Origin: UBA10183 sp041653835
Lineage (GTDB): Bacteria > Omnitrophota > Gorgyraeia > Gorgyraeales > Gorgyraeaceae
Assembly: GCA_041653835.1 (NCBI GenBank)
Contig: JBAZEP010000026.1
Span: 1 to 21,876 of the forward strand
Direction: 5' to 3'
DNA length: 21,876 nucleotides
A model generated the notes under the pieces. That model worked only from the letters and a program-made list of their open reading frames with translations. It was not told the origin of the DNA and searched no databases. Shown in pieces: positions 15,581 to 21,876 of the stretch (positions within the stretch are counted from its first letter, which is position 1; each line of letters starts with the position of its first letter). The position numbers and the translations under genes were made by a program.

Positions 15581-16696
15581 TTATGTTTTTGTTATCTTGC
15601 CTTTTTTATGCGCGCTTACAAACGCGTCCACTACGTGCGGGTCGAACTGGATCCCGGAATTCGCCTTTAATTCTTCCAGGGCAACACTTTCTTCCAGGCC
15701 CTTTCTGTAAGGCCTGTCCGATGTCATGGCGTGATAAGCGTCCACTACCGCGATAATCCTTGATTCAAGAGGTATATCTTCGCCTTTAAGCCCGTCCGGG
15801 TAACCTGTGCCGTCATATTTTTCCTGGTGGTGCCTGATGATCTTCGCTACCCTTTTCAATTTCTCGATAGGCTCTATGATCCTCGCCCCCATCTCTGTAT
15901 GCTGTTTCATTATCTCGAATTCCTCTCCAGTAAGTTCGGAATCTTTATGGAGCAATGCGTCAGGCACACCCACCTTTCCTATATCATGGAGGAGCAAAGA
16001 GGTTTTTAACTCTTCCATATCCATATTCATATTCGCCGCCGAACTTGCCAGTTCCTCGGCCGTTATCATTCCATATTTAGCTACCTCTTCCAGATGGCCT
16101 CTTGTGTAAGCGTCTTTTTCGTCAACTGTCTTGGCGAGCGCCAATATCGTCTGGAGGTCATTTTCTTTTTCTCTTTCCCTTAATCTCTGCAATTCCACCA
16201 GGTTTTTCGCGTTTTCCAATGCCATGGCTGCCTCGCTGGAAATAGTCGATAATAGCTCCAACTCCTCAGCCGTATACGCCTCTCCCGATGCCTTGGCGCC
16301 TAAGAGCAAAAATCCTATCAACCTTTCTTTATTGAAGCTCGGCACACACACCGCGCACCCGAGTTTTTCCAATTCTCTTCCCGCGTCCGGAGATCCGTTA
16401 AAACCGCCTTCAGTGTATATAAAAGCGTTCTTCTTATCTTTCAGCCATGCTATTAACGGTTTATCTTCGTTTATCCTGTATCCTTTTTGCGCATTCGCGT
16501 CGCCGCGCCTCTGCCTTAAAATATATGCTTTGGTGTCCTCGTCGTAATGGAATATGCCGGCGCTTTTCAGTTTCATATGTTTCTTCACGACATATACAAT
16601 AAGATATAACAATTTGCGCGCGTCGGTTATGCGCGCCATGCCTTTACTTGCCTGGACTAGTGTTTTATGATAATTATGAAGCTGTTCGTTCGTCAT
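15581..16696 (-). CDS. GAF domain plus HD-GYP domain protein, probable c-di-GMP phosphodiesterase
   Basis: The 371-residue soluble protein has an N-terminal GAF domain (about 15-165), a short helical linker (about 165-185) and an HD-GYP domain (185-365). The metal and catalytic residues are present: HD at 237-238 in LLLHDIGKVGVPD, H201 (TRGHLEEV), H266 (KQHTEMGA), HH 289-290, the GYP motif at 298-300 in YDGTGYPDGLKGEDIP, and D319 in VVDAYHAMTSDRPYR. HD-GYP enzymes hydrolyse cyclic di-GMP. The start overlaps the stop of the response-regulator gene by four bases, and it is the last member of a kinase-regulator group, so it is probably the effector of that pathway. The GAF ligand is unknown. The next gene starts 18 bases on and is metabolic. 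Confidence 0.92.
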   Translation of the reverse strand: MTNEQLHNYHKTLVQASKGMARITDARKLLYLIVYVVKKHMKLKSAGIFHYDEDTKAYILRQRRGDANAQKGYRINEDKPLIAWLKDKKNAFIYTEGGFNGSPDAGRELEKLGCAVCVPSFNKERLIGFLLLGAKASGEAYTAEELELLSTISSEAAMALENAKNLVELQRLREREKENDLQTILALAKTVDEKDAYTRGHLEEVAKYGMITAEELASSAANMNMDMEELKTSLLLHDIGKVGVPDALLHKDSELTGEEFEIMKQHTEMGARIIEPIEKLKRVAKIIRHHQEKYDGTGYPDGLKGEDIPLESRIIAVVDAYHAMTSDRPYRKGLEESVALEELKANSGIQFDPHVVDAFVSAHKKGKITKT

Positions 16697-17526
16697 TTCT
16701 CGATCCTTATGTATAAACCATGCTCTATGGCGGATTTACGCACTATCCTGCCGAGCTTATCCATTTCTTTCGGGTTGATTACAGCTGCCAGCGGATCAAA
16801 TATGCCTCCTATAAATGAAAAATAAGCGCCTCTGGCAGCGCCGCCCGCGGCGGACGGAAGCCCGTATAATATAATGTCCTTGACCTGGCCGGCTAAACCG
16901 GAGAGCCTATCGTTCAGTTTATATAGCCTGAATACGCCTATATCGCTGAGGATGATATCCGGTTTGAATTTATCTATATTCTCCAGCGTCTCTTTTTCGG
17001 TGAACGCCGCGGCCAACAGATAACTGCCCTTACAGCGCTTCGGGTCGCGGAAATACGTGAATTTGGAGCTATACAATATCGCGTTCGGCTCGATAAAGAG
17101 AAGCCTTGCCTTAGCCAGGATGTTATCATCGTCTATAAGCGTCTCTGTCTTGTCCGCGTTTTTTCCCTTTCCCGCCAGCACGGATTCCACGGTCTCTATG
17201 AGCGTCTTGACGGAAAAAGGCTTGGTAAGGAACGCGTCGCATCCTGTTTTTTCCGCTTCCTGCCTATACCCTTCGCCGAAACCTGTCAGCACCACTATCT
17301 TAGCGTCCCTGTATATTTTTTTCGCCTCTTTAAGTATCTCCATGCCGTCTATGTCCGGCATCTGCATGTCCAGGAGGATAAGGTCTATGCCTGGCTCTTT
17401 CAGAAAGCCCATTGCCTCGATACCATTGAACGCTGTCAGCACGTCGTAGCCCTTTGATACAAAAAATTCCTTCAGGACCAGCGTTATGTCTTTTTCATCA
17501 TCTACTATCAGGATTTTATTATTCAT
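16693..17526 (-). CDS. Response regulator with receiver domain and a second, degenerate receiver-like domain
   Basis: The 277-residue product has an N-terminal receiver domain (1-120) with the acidic pair D9-D10, phospho-acceptor D53 in LILLDMQMPDIDG, T81 and K102. Residues about 135-277 are not a known DNA-binding or enzymatic output. The stretch ARLLFIEPNAILYSSKF, later FKPDIILSDIGVF, has the rhythm of another receiver fold but lacks the acidic pair, so I call it a pseudo-receiver. It may serve for partner binding. The gene overlaps the 84-residue gene upstream by eight bases and HD-GYP downstream by four, so signal transfer to the phosphodiesterase is plausible. Assignment of the first domain is firm and that of the second is tentative. 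Confidence 0.9.
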   Translation of the reverse strand: MNNKILIVDDEKDITLVLKEFFVSKGYDVLTAFNGIEAMGFLKEPGIDLILLDMQMPDIDGMEILKEAKKIYRDAKIVVLTGFGEGYRQEAEKTGCDAFLTKPFSVKTLIETVESVLAGKGKNADKTETLIDDDNILAKARLLFIEPNAILYSSKFTYFRDPKRCKGSYLLAAAFTEKETLENIDKFKPDIILSDIGVFRLYKLNDRLSGLAGQVKDIILYGLPSAAGGAARGAYFSFIGGIFDPLAAVINPKEMDKLGRIVRKSAIEHGLYIRIEK

Positions 17527-17773
17527 TTCCGGCCTTCTCCGCCTCTATATCCTTGCGGAGTTTCTTTAATATCTCGCCTATATTCAGGGCATATTCTTCC
17601 ATACTGCCCATCGCCTTTACAAGGCGCGCCTTTTCCTCTTTCATTTTTTTCTCGTCAGCCACATTCTCTTCCAGGTGGTACCTGGCTATGCCTGCCAGGG
17701 TAGTGATCTTGTTAAGCAGATTATTTATGCTGTGGAAATCGTCCCTTATTGTTGTGTCTAATTTTTCTTTCAT
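17519..17773 (-). CDS. Small helical protein resembling an isolated histidine-kinase dimerisation/phosphotransfer helix pair
   Basis: The 84-residue protein is predicted to be almost wholly helical, with no signal peptide or membrane segment. Near its N-terminus is DDFHSINNLLNKI (H14), which matches the H-box of the large kinase upstream (SHQFNNRLASI) in the pattern H-x-x-N-N-x-L-x-x-I. A charged coiled-coil-like second helix follows (about 38-80). There is no ATP-binding domain. It may accept and pass on a phosphoryl group, as Spo0B and HPt proteins do, or it may act as a decoy or adaptor. It sits between two response-regulator genes, directly abutting one (TAAATG) and overlapping the other by eight bases, with a perfect GGAGGT ribosome site, so it is very likely real. 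Function is inferred. Confidence 0.78.
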   Translation of the reverse strand: MKEKLDTTIRDDFHSINNLLNKITTLAGIARYHLEENVADEKKMKEEKARLVKAMGSMEEYALNIGEILKKLRKDIEAEKAGNE

Positions 17774-18157
17774 TTATTTTACCTCCAGGAGATTCTTAAT
17801 GGTCCCGGCCAGGCTCTTCAGGGAAGTCGGCTTGCCAAGGAAAGCGTCCGCGCCGAGCGAGACACAGACATCTCTCGTATCCTCATCCTCCCCGAATCCC
17901 GATAATATGACGACCTTTAAATCCGGCTTAAGCGACTTAGCTTCCTTGAGCACCTGCATGCCTGTAAGCCCTTCCTTAAGGTGCAGGTCCAGCAGTAATA
18001 ATTCCGGGCTATGTTCCTTCAATAATCCCAATCCGCTGTCGCTGTTAGGGGATGTAAATACCGCGTATCCTGACGCCCTGAAAAAATCCCCGATATTTTT
18101 CAATAAAGTCTCTTCGTCGTCTATGATCAATATCTTGCGTTCCGGTTTAGCGTCCAT
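17774..18157 (-). CDS. Single-domain response regulator (receiver only)
   Basis: The 127-residue protein is a lone receiver domain with all conserved residues: acidic pair D13-D14 in ILIIDDEE, phospho-acceptor D57 in LLLLDLHL, S86 in VVILSGFG and K109 in FLGKP. There is no output domain, as in CheY or Spo0F, so it probably acts by binding or as a phosphorelay intermediate. The ATG overlaps the end of the histidine kinase gene by 11 bases, with AAGGAG upstream, making it the likely first acceptor from that kinase. The stop codon directly abuts the start of the 84-residue gene. Confidence 0.94.
   Translation of the reverse strand: MDAKPERKILIIDDEETLLKNIGDFFRASGYAVFTSPNSDSGLGLLKEHSPELLLLDLHLKEGLTGMQVLKEAKSLKPDLKVVILSGFGEDEDTRDVCVSLGADAFLGKPTSLKSLAGTIKNLLEVK
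17781..17786 (-). promoter_or_regulatory. Strong ribosome binding site of the 84-residue protein gene
   Basis: GGAGGT seven bases before the ATG, inside the end of the response-regulator gene. It is among the best ribosome sites in the window and argues that this small gene is translated well. Confidence 0.75.
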
Positions 18158-20342
18158 CCTGGTTCTCCTTTTTTAGCGGTAATTTTATGATAAACGTGGT
18201 GCCTTTGCCATATTCCGACTCGCAGACAACAGTACCCTTATGCATCTCTATGAAATCCCTTATAATGCACAGGCCCAGGCCGCTGCCTTTGTTGGACGTG
18301 GCCTTTGTGGTAAAGTAAGGCGTAAAAAGCTTTCTGTGGTTATCCTTTGTAAGCCCTATACCGTTATCGCTTACGCGCGCTACTATGACCTGGCTGTCCG
18401 CTTCAAGCGCCACATTTATTTCCCCGTGGAATGACGGATCTTCCTTATCCAGGACTTTCGCCCTGTCCTGTATCGCGTCATAAGAATTGTCTATCAGATT
18501 ATAAAAAACATCCTGCAACAGCGCCTCACTCGCGAATATCTCAGGCACCTGGTTCAAAGAAACAATATTGAATTTCAGTTCTCTCGCCTTATCAAGGCCC
18601 GAGCGCGAACGGCTTATCATGACAAGCTTATACGCGTTCTCGATAAGGCTGGTTAAATTGAATTTCTGGAAATCCACCTTTGCCTTTGCCCTTTTCAATA
18701 TAGCGGAGGTTATCTCTTTGCCTTTATAAACCTCATCACCTATCAGTTCCAGCGTTGACTTGGCGTCTTCCAGGAGCGCCTTCGCGTCTTCTTCACTGCG
18801 CTTGCCCGCGTTGAAAGTCTCCAGCTTGAAAAGCAAAAGCTCCACTGAAGAACTTATGGATGCCAAACGATTATTGAACTGGTGTGACGCTCCTGGCGCC
18901 ATGTCCGCGAGGGCTTCTCTTTTAGATTTCTCAACCAATTGAGAGACCTCTTTCTGGTGGAACTGCGCGTTCTCGATAGCGAGCGCGGCCTCGTTGGACA
19001 AGACCATCAAAAGGTTCAGATCTTCCTGTGTAAAAGGCGTATTATGCCTCCTGTCTGATAATATCAAAAAGCCTATGAGGGAATTTCTTAAAAAAGATGG
19101 TATTACCGTGTTTATCCTTAATCCCGACAATTCAGGAAAAAGCTTTTTTATTTGCGGCGTTACTGCCTTAGGCGCGTAAAGCGCCAGCTCCTCTGTCACG
19201 ATCGGCAGTTTTTTAATATTCAGCTGCTCCGCAAGAGAACCGCCAGCCTCGAATTCCTGGGGCAATTCTATTTTTTCGCCGCTATACCAGGCACTGCTCA
19301 ATAAATATCTCCCGCTCTGCCTGTCGAATAAATATATCGCCGCGAACCTTAACGCCATTACCTTGACTAAGTAATGCACCATGAGTTTTAAAAGCACGTG
19401 CAAATCCGTGAACCTGAGCATATTATGCGAAAGCCGCCTCAATGCTTCATGCGACTTGAATTCTTTGGCCCTTAACCGCGATTCGAATTTTCTCTGCAAT
19501 CGCATGTAAATAAATGGACCTGCACTGGCAAGGATAACACCAATCAGCACGGGTATTATCCACCAATTGGCCATTTTACTGAAAAGATGTGGTCCGATTA
19601 TGCCACCTACGATAAAAGGAATGGCTAGGACTGCTGTATAAACAAAAACAAATATGCCCGCACGCGTAATAGCAATATTTATATTCATAGCTCGAAAACG
19701 AATAATAGAATATACGATTATTGCCACGCAAGTGGTGATGCAAATTCCCCCTAGAGGATAATAGTTTATGCCGTAATTAGGTAAAAAATCTGCGAAACTT
19801 CCAAACCACCCTATACTGGTTCCAACTAATATATACTTTATTTGATTATATCTTATTGGAGATTTTTTCTTCACTTTCTTTAGTTCTTTTAATAACCTTA
19901 TAAGAGAAACTATACTGAGATAAAATAAAAAGAATAAAAAACAGCTATGCAAAAATCCTGCTTTAGTTTGATATCCCCAGTAATATTTATGGAGGCCTTC
20001 TACCAAATAATTCGTGGTAAATAAAAATACTATAAAAATAAATCCTACTAAATAAATTATGTATTTTCTTTCCTTCATGTTCAAGAAAAGACTCGTAAAA
20101 TGATAGAAAAATATAGGTATAAATATAACTCCTACATAAACTATCTTAGTATATTGAAAGGCTTCCTTGTAGCTTACCGAAGAATACATAAGCGCATAAC
20201 CTAAAAACCATAACGTAATACTCATACATTCTAAAGAGAAAATAATATTGGCGCGCGACCCTTTCCTTTTCAAAAAGATGAGTATCCCTAATAAAAAACA
20301 TGCTATAGAAGATATTAATGGCAATATAGAATATAGGCTCAT
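18147..20342 (-). CDS. Membrane sensor histidine kinase (7TM-type N-terminus, GAF, HisKA-like, HATPase)
   Basis: The 731-residue protein begins with a multi-pass membrane domain (about 4-280, eight or nine hydrophobic stretches) resembling the 7TM histidine-kinase sensor family. A GAF domain follows (about 310-460), then a dimerisation helix pair with phospho-acceptor H487 in GASHQFNNRLASI. The ATPase domain has the N box FYNLIDNSYDAI (about 613-624), G1 SDNGIGL (658-664), F box FTPYFTTK (673-680) and G2 GSGLGLCI (686-693). All catalytic boxes are intact. Its start overlaps the radical SAM gene by four bases and its end overlaps a response regulator, its probable partner. The coding sequence for residues 1 to about 230-280 is strongly AT-rich, whereas the cytoplasmic part has the composition of the downstream genes. 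The signal sensed is unknown. Confidence 0.95.
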   Translation of the reverse strand: MSLYSILPLISSIACFLLGILIFLKRKGSRANIIFSLECMSITLWFLGYALMYSSVSYKEAFQYTKIVYVGVIFIPIFFYHFTSLFLNMKERKYIIYLVGFIFIVFLFTTNYLVEGLHKYYWGYQTKAGFLHSCFLFFLFYLSIVSLIRLLKELKKVKKKSPIRYNQIKYILVGTSIGWFGSFADFLPNYGINYYPLGGICITTCVAIIVYSIIRFRAMNINIAITRAGIFVFVYTAVLAIPFIVGGIIGPHLFSKMANWWIIPVLIGVILASAGPFIYMRLQRKFESRLRAKEFKSHEALRRLSHNMLRFTDLHVLLKLMVHYLVKVMALRFAAIYLFDRQSGRYLLSSAWYSGEKIELPQEFEAGGSLAEQLNIKKLPIVTEELALYAPKAVTPQIKKLFPELSGLRINTVIPSFLRNSLIGFLILSDRRHNTPFTQEDLNLLMVLSNEAALAIENAQFHQKEVSQLVEKSKREALADMAPGASHQFNNRLASISSSVELLLFKLETFNAGKRSEEDAKALLEDAKSTLELIGDEVYKGKEITSAILKRAKAKVDFQKFNLTSLIENAYKLVMISRSRSGLDKARELKFNIVSLNQVPEIFASEALLQDVFYNLIDNSYDAIQDRAKVLDKEDPSFHGEINVALEADSQVIVARVSDNGIGLTKDNHRKLFTPYFTTKATSNKGSGLGLCIIRDFIEMHKGTVVCESEYGKGTTFIIKLPLKKENQDGR

Positions 20343-21649
20343 TTTTTATTGTTAAACATTTTTAAGTATATTTTTTTAAAATGTTTCCCTATTTTTTTTC
20401 TCACTTCTTTGGAATAAATTTTTTGGTATATTTTTACCAGCCCTTTTTGCAACTGGACTGGGGTCATTTTTTTGGGTAGAAAATTCACATCCCCAAATGT
20501 ATAGTTATCCCAGCTTGTAGATAATATCCTATTTTCTTCCAAAAGCCGGTCCCTGAGACGTGTTCCAGGGAGAGGCGTCAGTGTTGTTATCTGGGATGCA
20601 TATATTTTATTGGCAACTATAAAATCTATTGTTTTATCAAAGATAGACAAATCATCGCCATCAAGCCCTATTACAAAAGCTCCCATAACTCCTATGCCTT
20701 GGCTTTGTATATTTTTTATATATTTTTTATACTTTCCAAAAAAATGTGCCTTTACCCTATTTTTATTTATTTCATTCAAAGAATTCTTGTTGGCGCTTTC
20801 GATTCCTATAAAAAGTAACTCACATCCGCTCTTTCTCAATAAAGACAAGAATTCCGTTTCTGCGCCAACAGAAATATCGCACTGGGCAAACCATCGTATA
20901 TTCAGATGTGCCATAGCTTTAATTAATTTATCGGCATATTTTCTATCTACAAATAAGTTGTCATCCGAAAAGCCTATCTTAACTCCGTCTTTCCAAATTC
21001 TTTTTATAGTTTTTAGCTCTTCTATGACCATAGAAATGGTTTTGTGTCTAAATTTAAAACCGTATATTTTTGAAGCTACGCAAAATTCACAATCATACGG
21101 ACATCCTCTAGAAGCCTGCACCCAGACCATTTTATAATTCTCTGGGGCAACAAGATCATAGCGAGGCATAGGGGATTTCTTTAAATCGAATTGCTCTTTA
21201 GAACTATAAAAAGGTTTTATATTATTATTTAAAAAATCTTTCATAAAATCTGCCCAAACAGATTCCACCTCTCCAATTATGACGCTATCTGCATGCGCCT
21301 TGGCTTCTTTTGGTAAAACAGTAGCATGAATACCTCCAATAATAACCTTTATCCCTTTTTCCTTAAAATTATCCGCTATTTTATATGCTCGATTTGCCTG
21401 TTGTGTAGTAGGAGTCGCTACTGCCACTAAATCAAAATTTTCATTGTAATCAATGGGATCAATATTTTCATCTATTAATTTAATATCTGTATTTTTAGGA
21501 AGTAACGCTGCTATGATTAATAAACCCGATCCAAAACCTGACCAATAACGGCGATGTGCCACAACCTCATTATTTTTTTTCCAAAATTTTTTAAAATCCG
21601 AATTATTGCTTAAAAAACTTCCTTTGGGAGATATAAGCGCTACTTTCAT
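20339..21649 (-). CDS. B12-binding-domain radical SAM protein
   Basis: From the chosen ATG the product has 436 residues. Residues 1-150 form the Rossmann-like B12-binding domain common to this class (MKVALISPKGSF; VIIGGIHATVLPKEA at about 102-116), without a DxHxxG motif. The radical SAM core starts at ASRGCPYDCEFC with C183, C187 and C190, followed by FIGIESANK and GAFVIGLDGDD. Family members include methyltransferases, ring-forming and C-C bond-forming enzymes acting on lipids, cofactors and natural products; the substrate cannot be told from sequence. The frame runs on upstream to 21688, but MKVALISPKG is the typical start. ATGA overlaps join it to the gene before and the kinase gene after. 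Like those flanks it is AT-rich. Confidence 0.88.
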   Translation of the reverse strand: MKVALISPKGSFLSNNSDFKKFWKKNNEVVAHRRYWSGFGSGLLIIAALLPKNTDIKLIDENIDPIDYNENFDLVAVATPTTQQANRAYKIADNFKEKGIKVIIGGIHATVLPKEAKAHADSVIIGEVESVWADFMKDFLNNNIKPFYSSKEQFDLKKSPMPRYDLVAPENYKMVWVQASRGCPYDCEFCVASKIYGFKFRHKTISMVIEELKTIKRIWKDGVKIGFSDDNLFVDRKYADKLIKAMAHLNIRWFAQCDISVGAETEFLSLLRKSGCELLFIGIESANKNSLNEINKNRVKAHFFGKYKKYIKNIQSQGIGVMGAFVIGLDGDDLSIFDKTIDFIVANKIYASQITTLTPLPGTRLRDRLLEENRILSTSWDNYTFGDVNFLPKKMTPVQLQKGLVKIYQKIYSKEVRKKIGKHFKKIYLKMFNNKK

Positions 21650-21876
21650 TTTTTTCTCTTTCTTTTTATATATCCTATCTTGTCGCAAAATTTAAAAAGA
21701 TTATTCAAAAGCGTATCGTCCACTTCAGGCCATTTGAATGAGTAACTGTTTATAGCCGATGAAAAATTTGTCAAATCAAAATCTATTTTCTCATGTATCA
21801 TGTAGGGCATGTAAAAATCTATGAGCTTCCTGCGGAAACCTGTAAGTTTATCAAAATCGTATTTTTCTTTCGGTAT
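21646..21876 (-). CDS. C-terminal 76 residues of an unidentified protein, cut by the window edge
   Basis: An open frame enters from the right edge and ends with TGA overlapping the ATG of the radical SAM gene (ATGA). The visible end contains FRRKLIDFYMPYMIH and FKWPEVDDTLLN and finishes with a very basic KRKRKK. The tight coupling and similar AT-rich composition mark it as a member of the same operon. The tail could belong to another B12-type radical SAM protein, which often end in basic helical segments, but no motif proves this. I do not recognise the family. Confidence 0.7.
   Translation of the reverse strand: MPKEKYDFDKLTGFRRKLIDFYMPYMIHEKIDFDLTNFSSAINSYSFKWPEVDDTLLNNLFKFCDKIGYIKRKRKK

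Larger units (their letters stand above)
19600..21876. other. AT-rich segment with atypical composition
   Basis: Hand counts give 14 of 60 G+C at 20701-20760, 15 of 60 at 19861-19920 and 20 of 60 at 21721-21780, against 31 of 60 at both 5101-5160 and 18241-18300. The change occurs inside the histidine kinase gene between about 19450 and 19700. Codons in the soluble radical SAM gene also use A/T-ending forms, so membrane-protein composition alone does not explain it. Transfer or recombination is inferred. The segment extends beyond the right edge. Confidence 0.75.

Overview
The window is a 21.9 kb piece of an uncultivated bacterium's chromosome, probably a metagenome-assembled contig, since it holds a run of exactly 100 N. 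All supported genes lie on the minus strand, so transcription runs from high to low coordinates. Genes overlap by 4-11 bases or sit a few bases apart, and no intergenic stretch exceeds about 110 bases. I found no tRNA, rRNA, CRISPR array, transposase or convincing intrinsic terminator. Paired NfnA/NfnB-type flavoproteins suggest an anaerobic or fermentative metabolism. A bacterium of the Omnitrophota/PVC type is my best guess from the gene mix and sequence style, with low confidence because no phylogenetic marker was compared.

Region 1, 21876 down to about 19500, is AT-rich: the 3' end of an unidentified gene, a B12-binding-type radical SAM protein, and the membrane half of a sensor histidine kinase. 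Region 2, about 19500 to 15581, has normal composition (about 50% GC by spot counts) and continues the same run of genes: the cytoplasmic half of the kinase, a single-domain response regulator, an 84-residue protein that looks like an isolated histidine-containing dimerisation helix pair, a two-domain response regulator, and a GAF-HD-GYP cyclic-di-GMP phosphodiesterase. Together they look like a phosphorelay whose output is c-di-GMP turnover rather than DNA binding.

Region 3, 15563 to 7904, is metabolic and translational: an archaeal-type phosphoglycerate-mutase homologue (possibly a homoserine kinase), aspartokinase, citramalate synthase, valyl-tRNA synthetase and quinolinate phosphoribosyltransferase. 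Together these suggest aspartate-family and branched-chain amino acid supply, plus NAD synthesis. Region 4, 7881 to 1, holds a rare protein with two radical SAM domains, then uvrB, birA, coaX (split by an assembly gap), nfnA and the 5' part of nfnB/gltA.

The main points of interest are these. A palindromic repeat element is inserted in frame inside valS, and a relative sits between lysC and cimA. The tandem radical SAM protein is unusual. A stand-alone phosphotransfer-like protein is embedded in the two-component cluster. The histidine kinase gene changes composition abruptly at the boundary between its membrane and cytoplasmic halves. A 49-base near-perfect palindrome lies between uvrB and birA. 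The coaX gap is flanked by identical 127-base contig ends, and merging them restores an intact gene.
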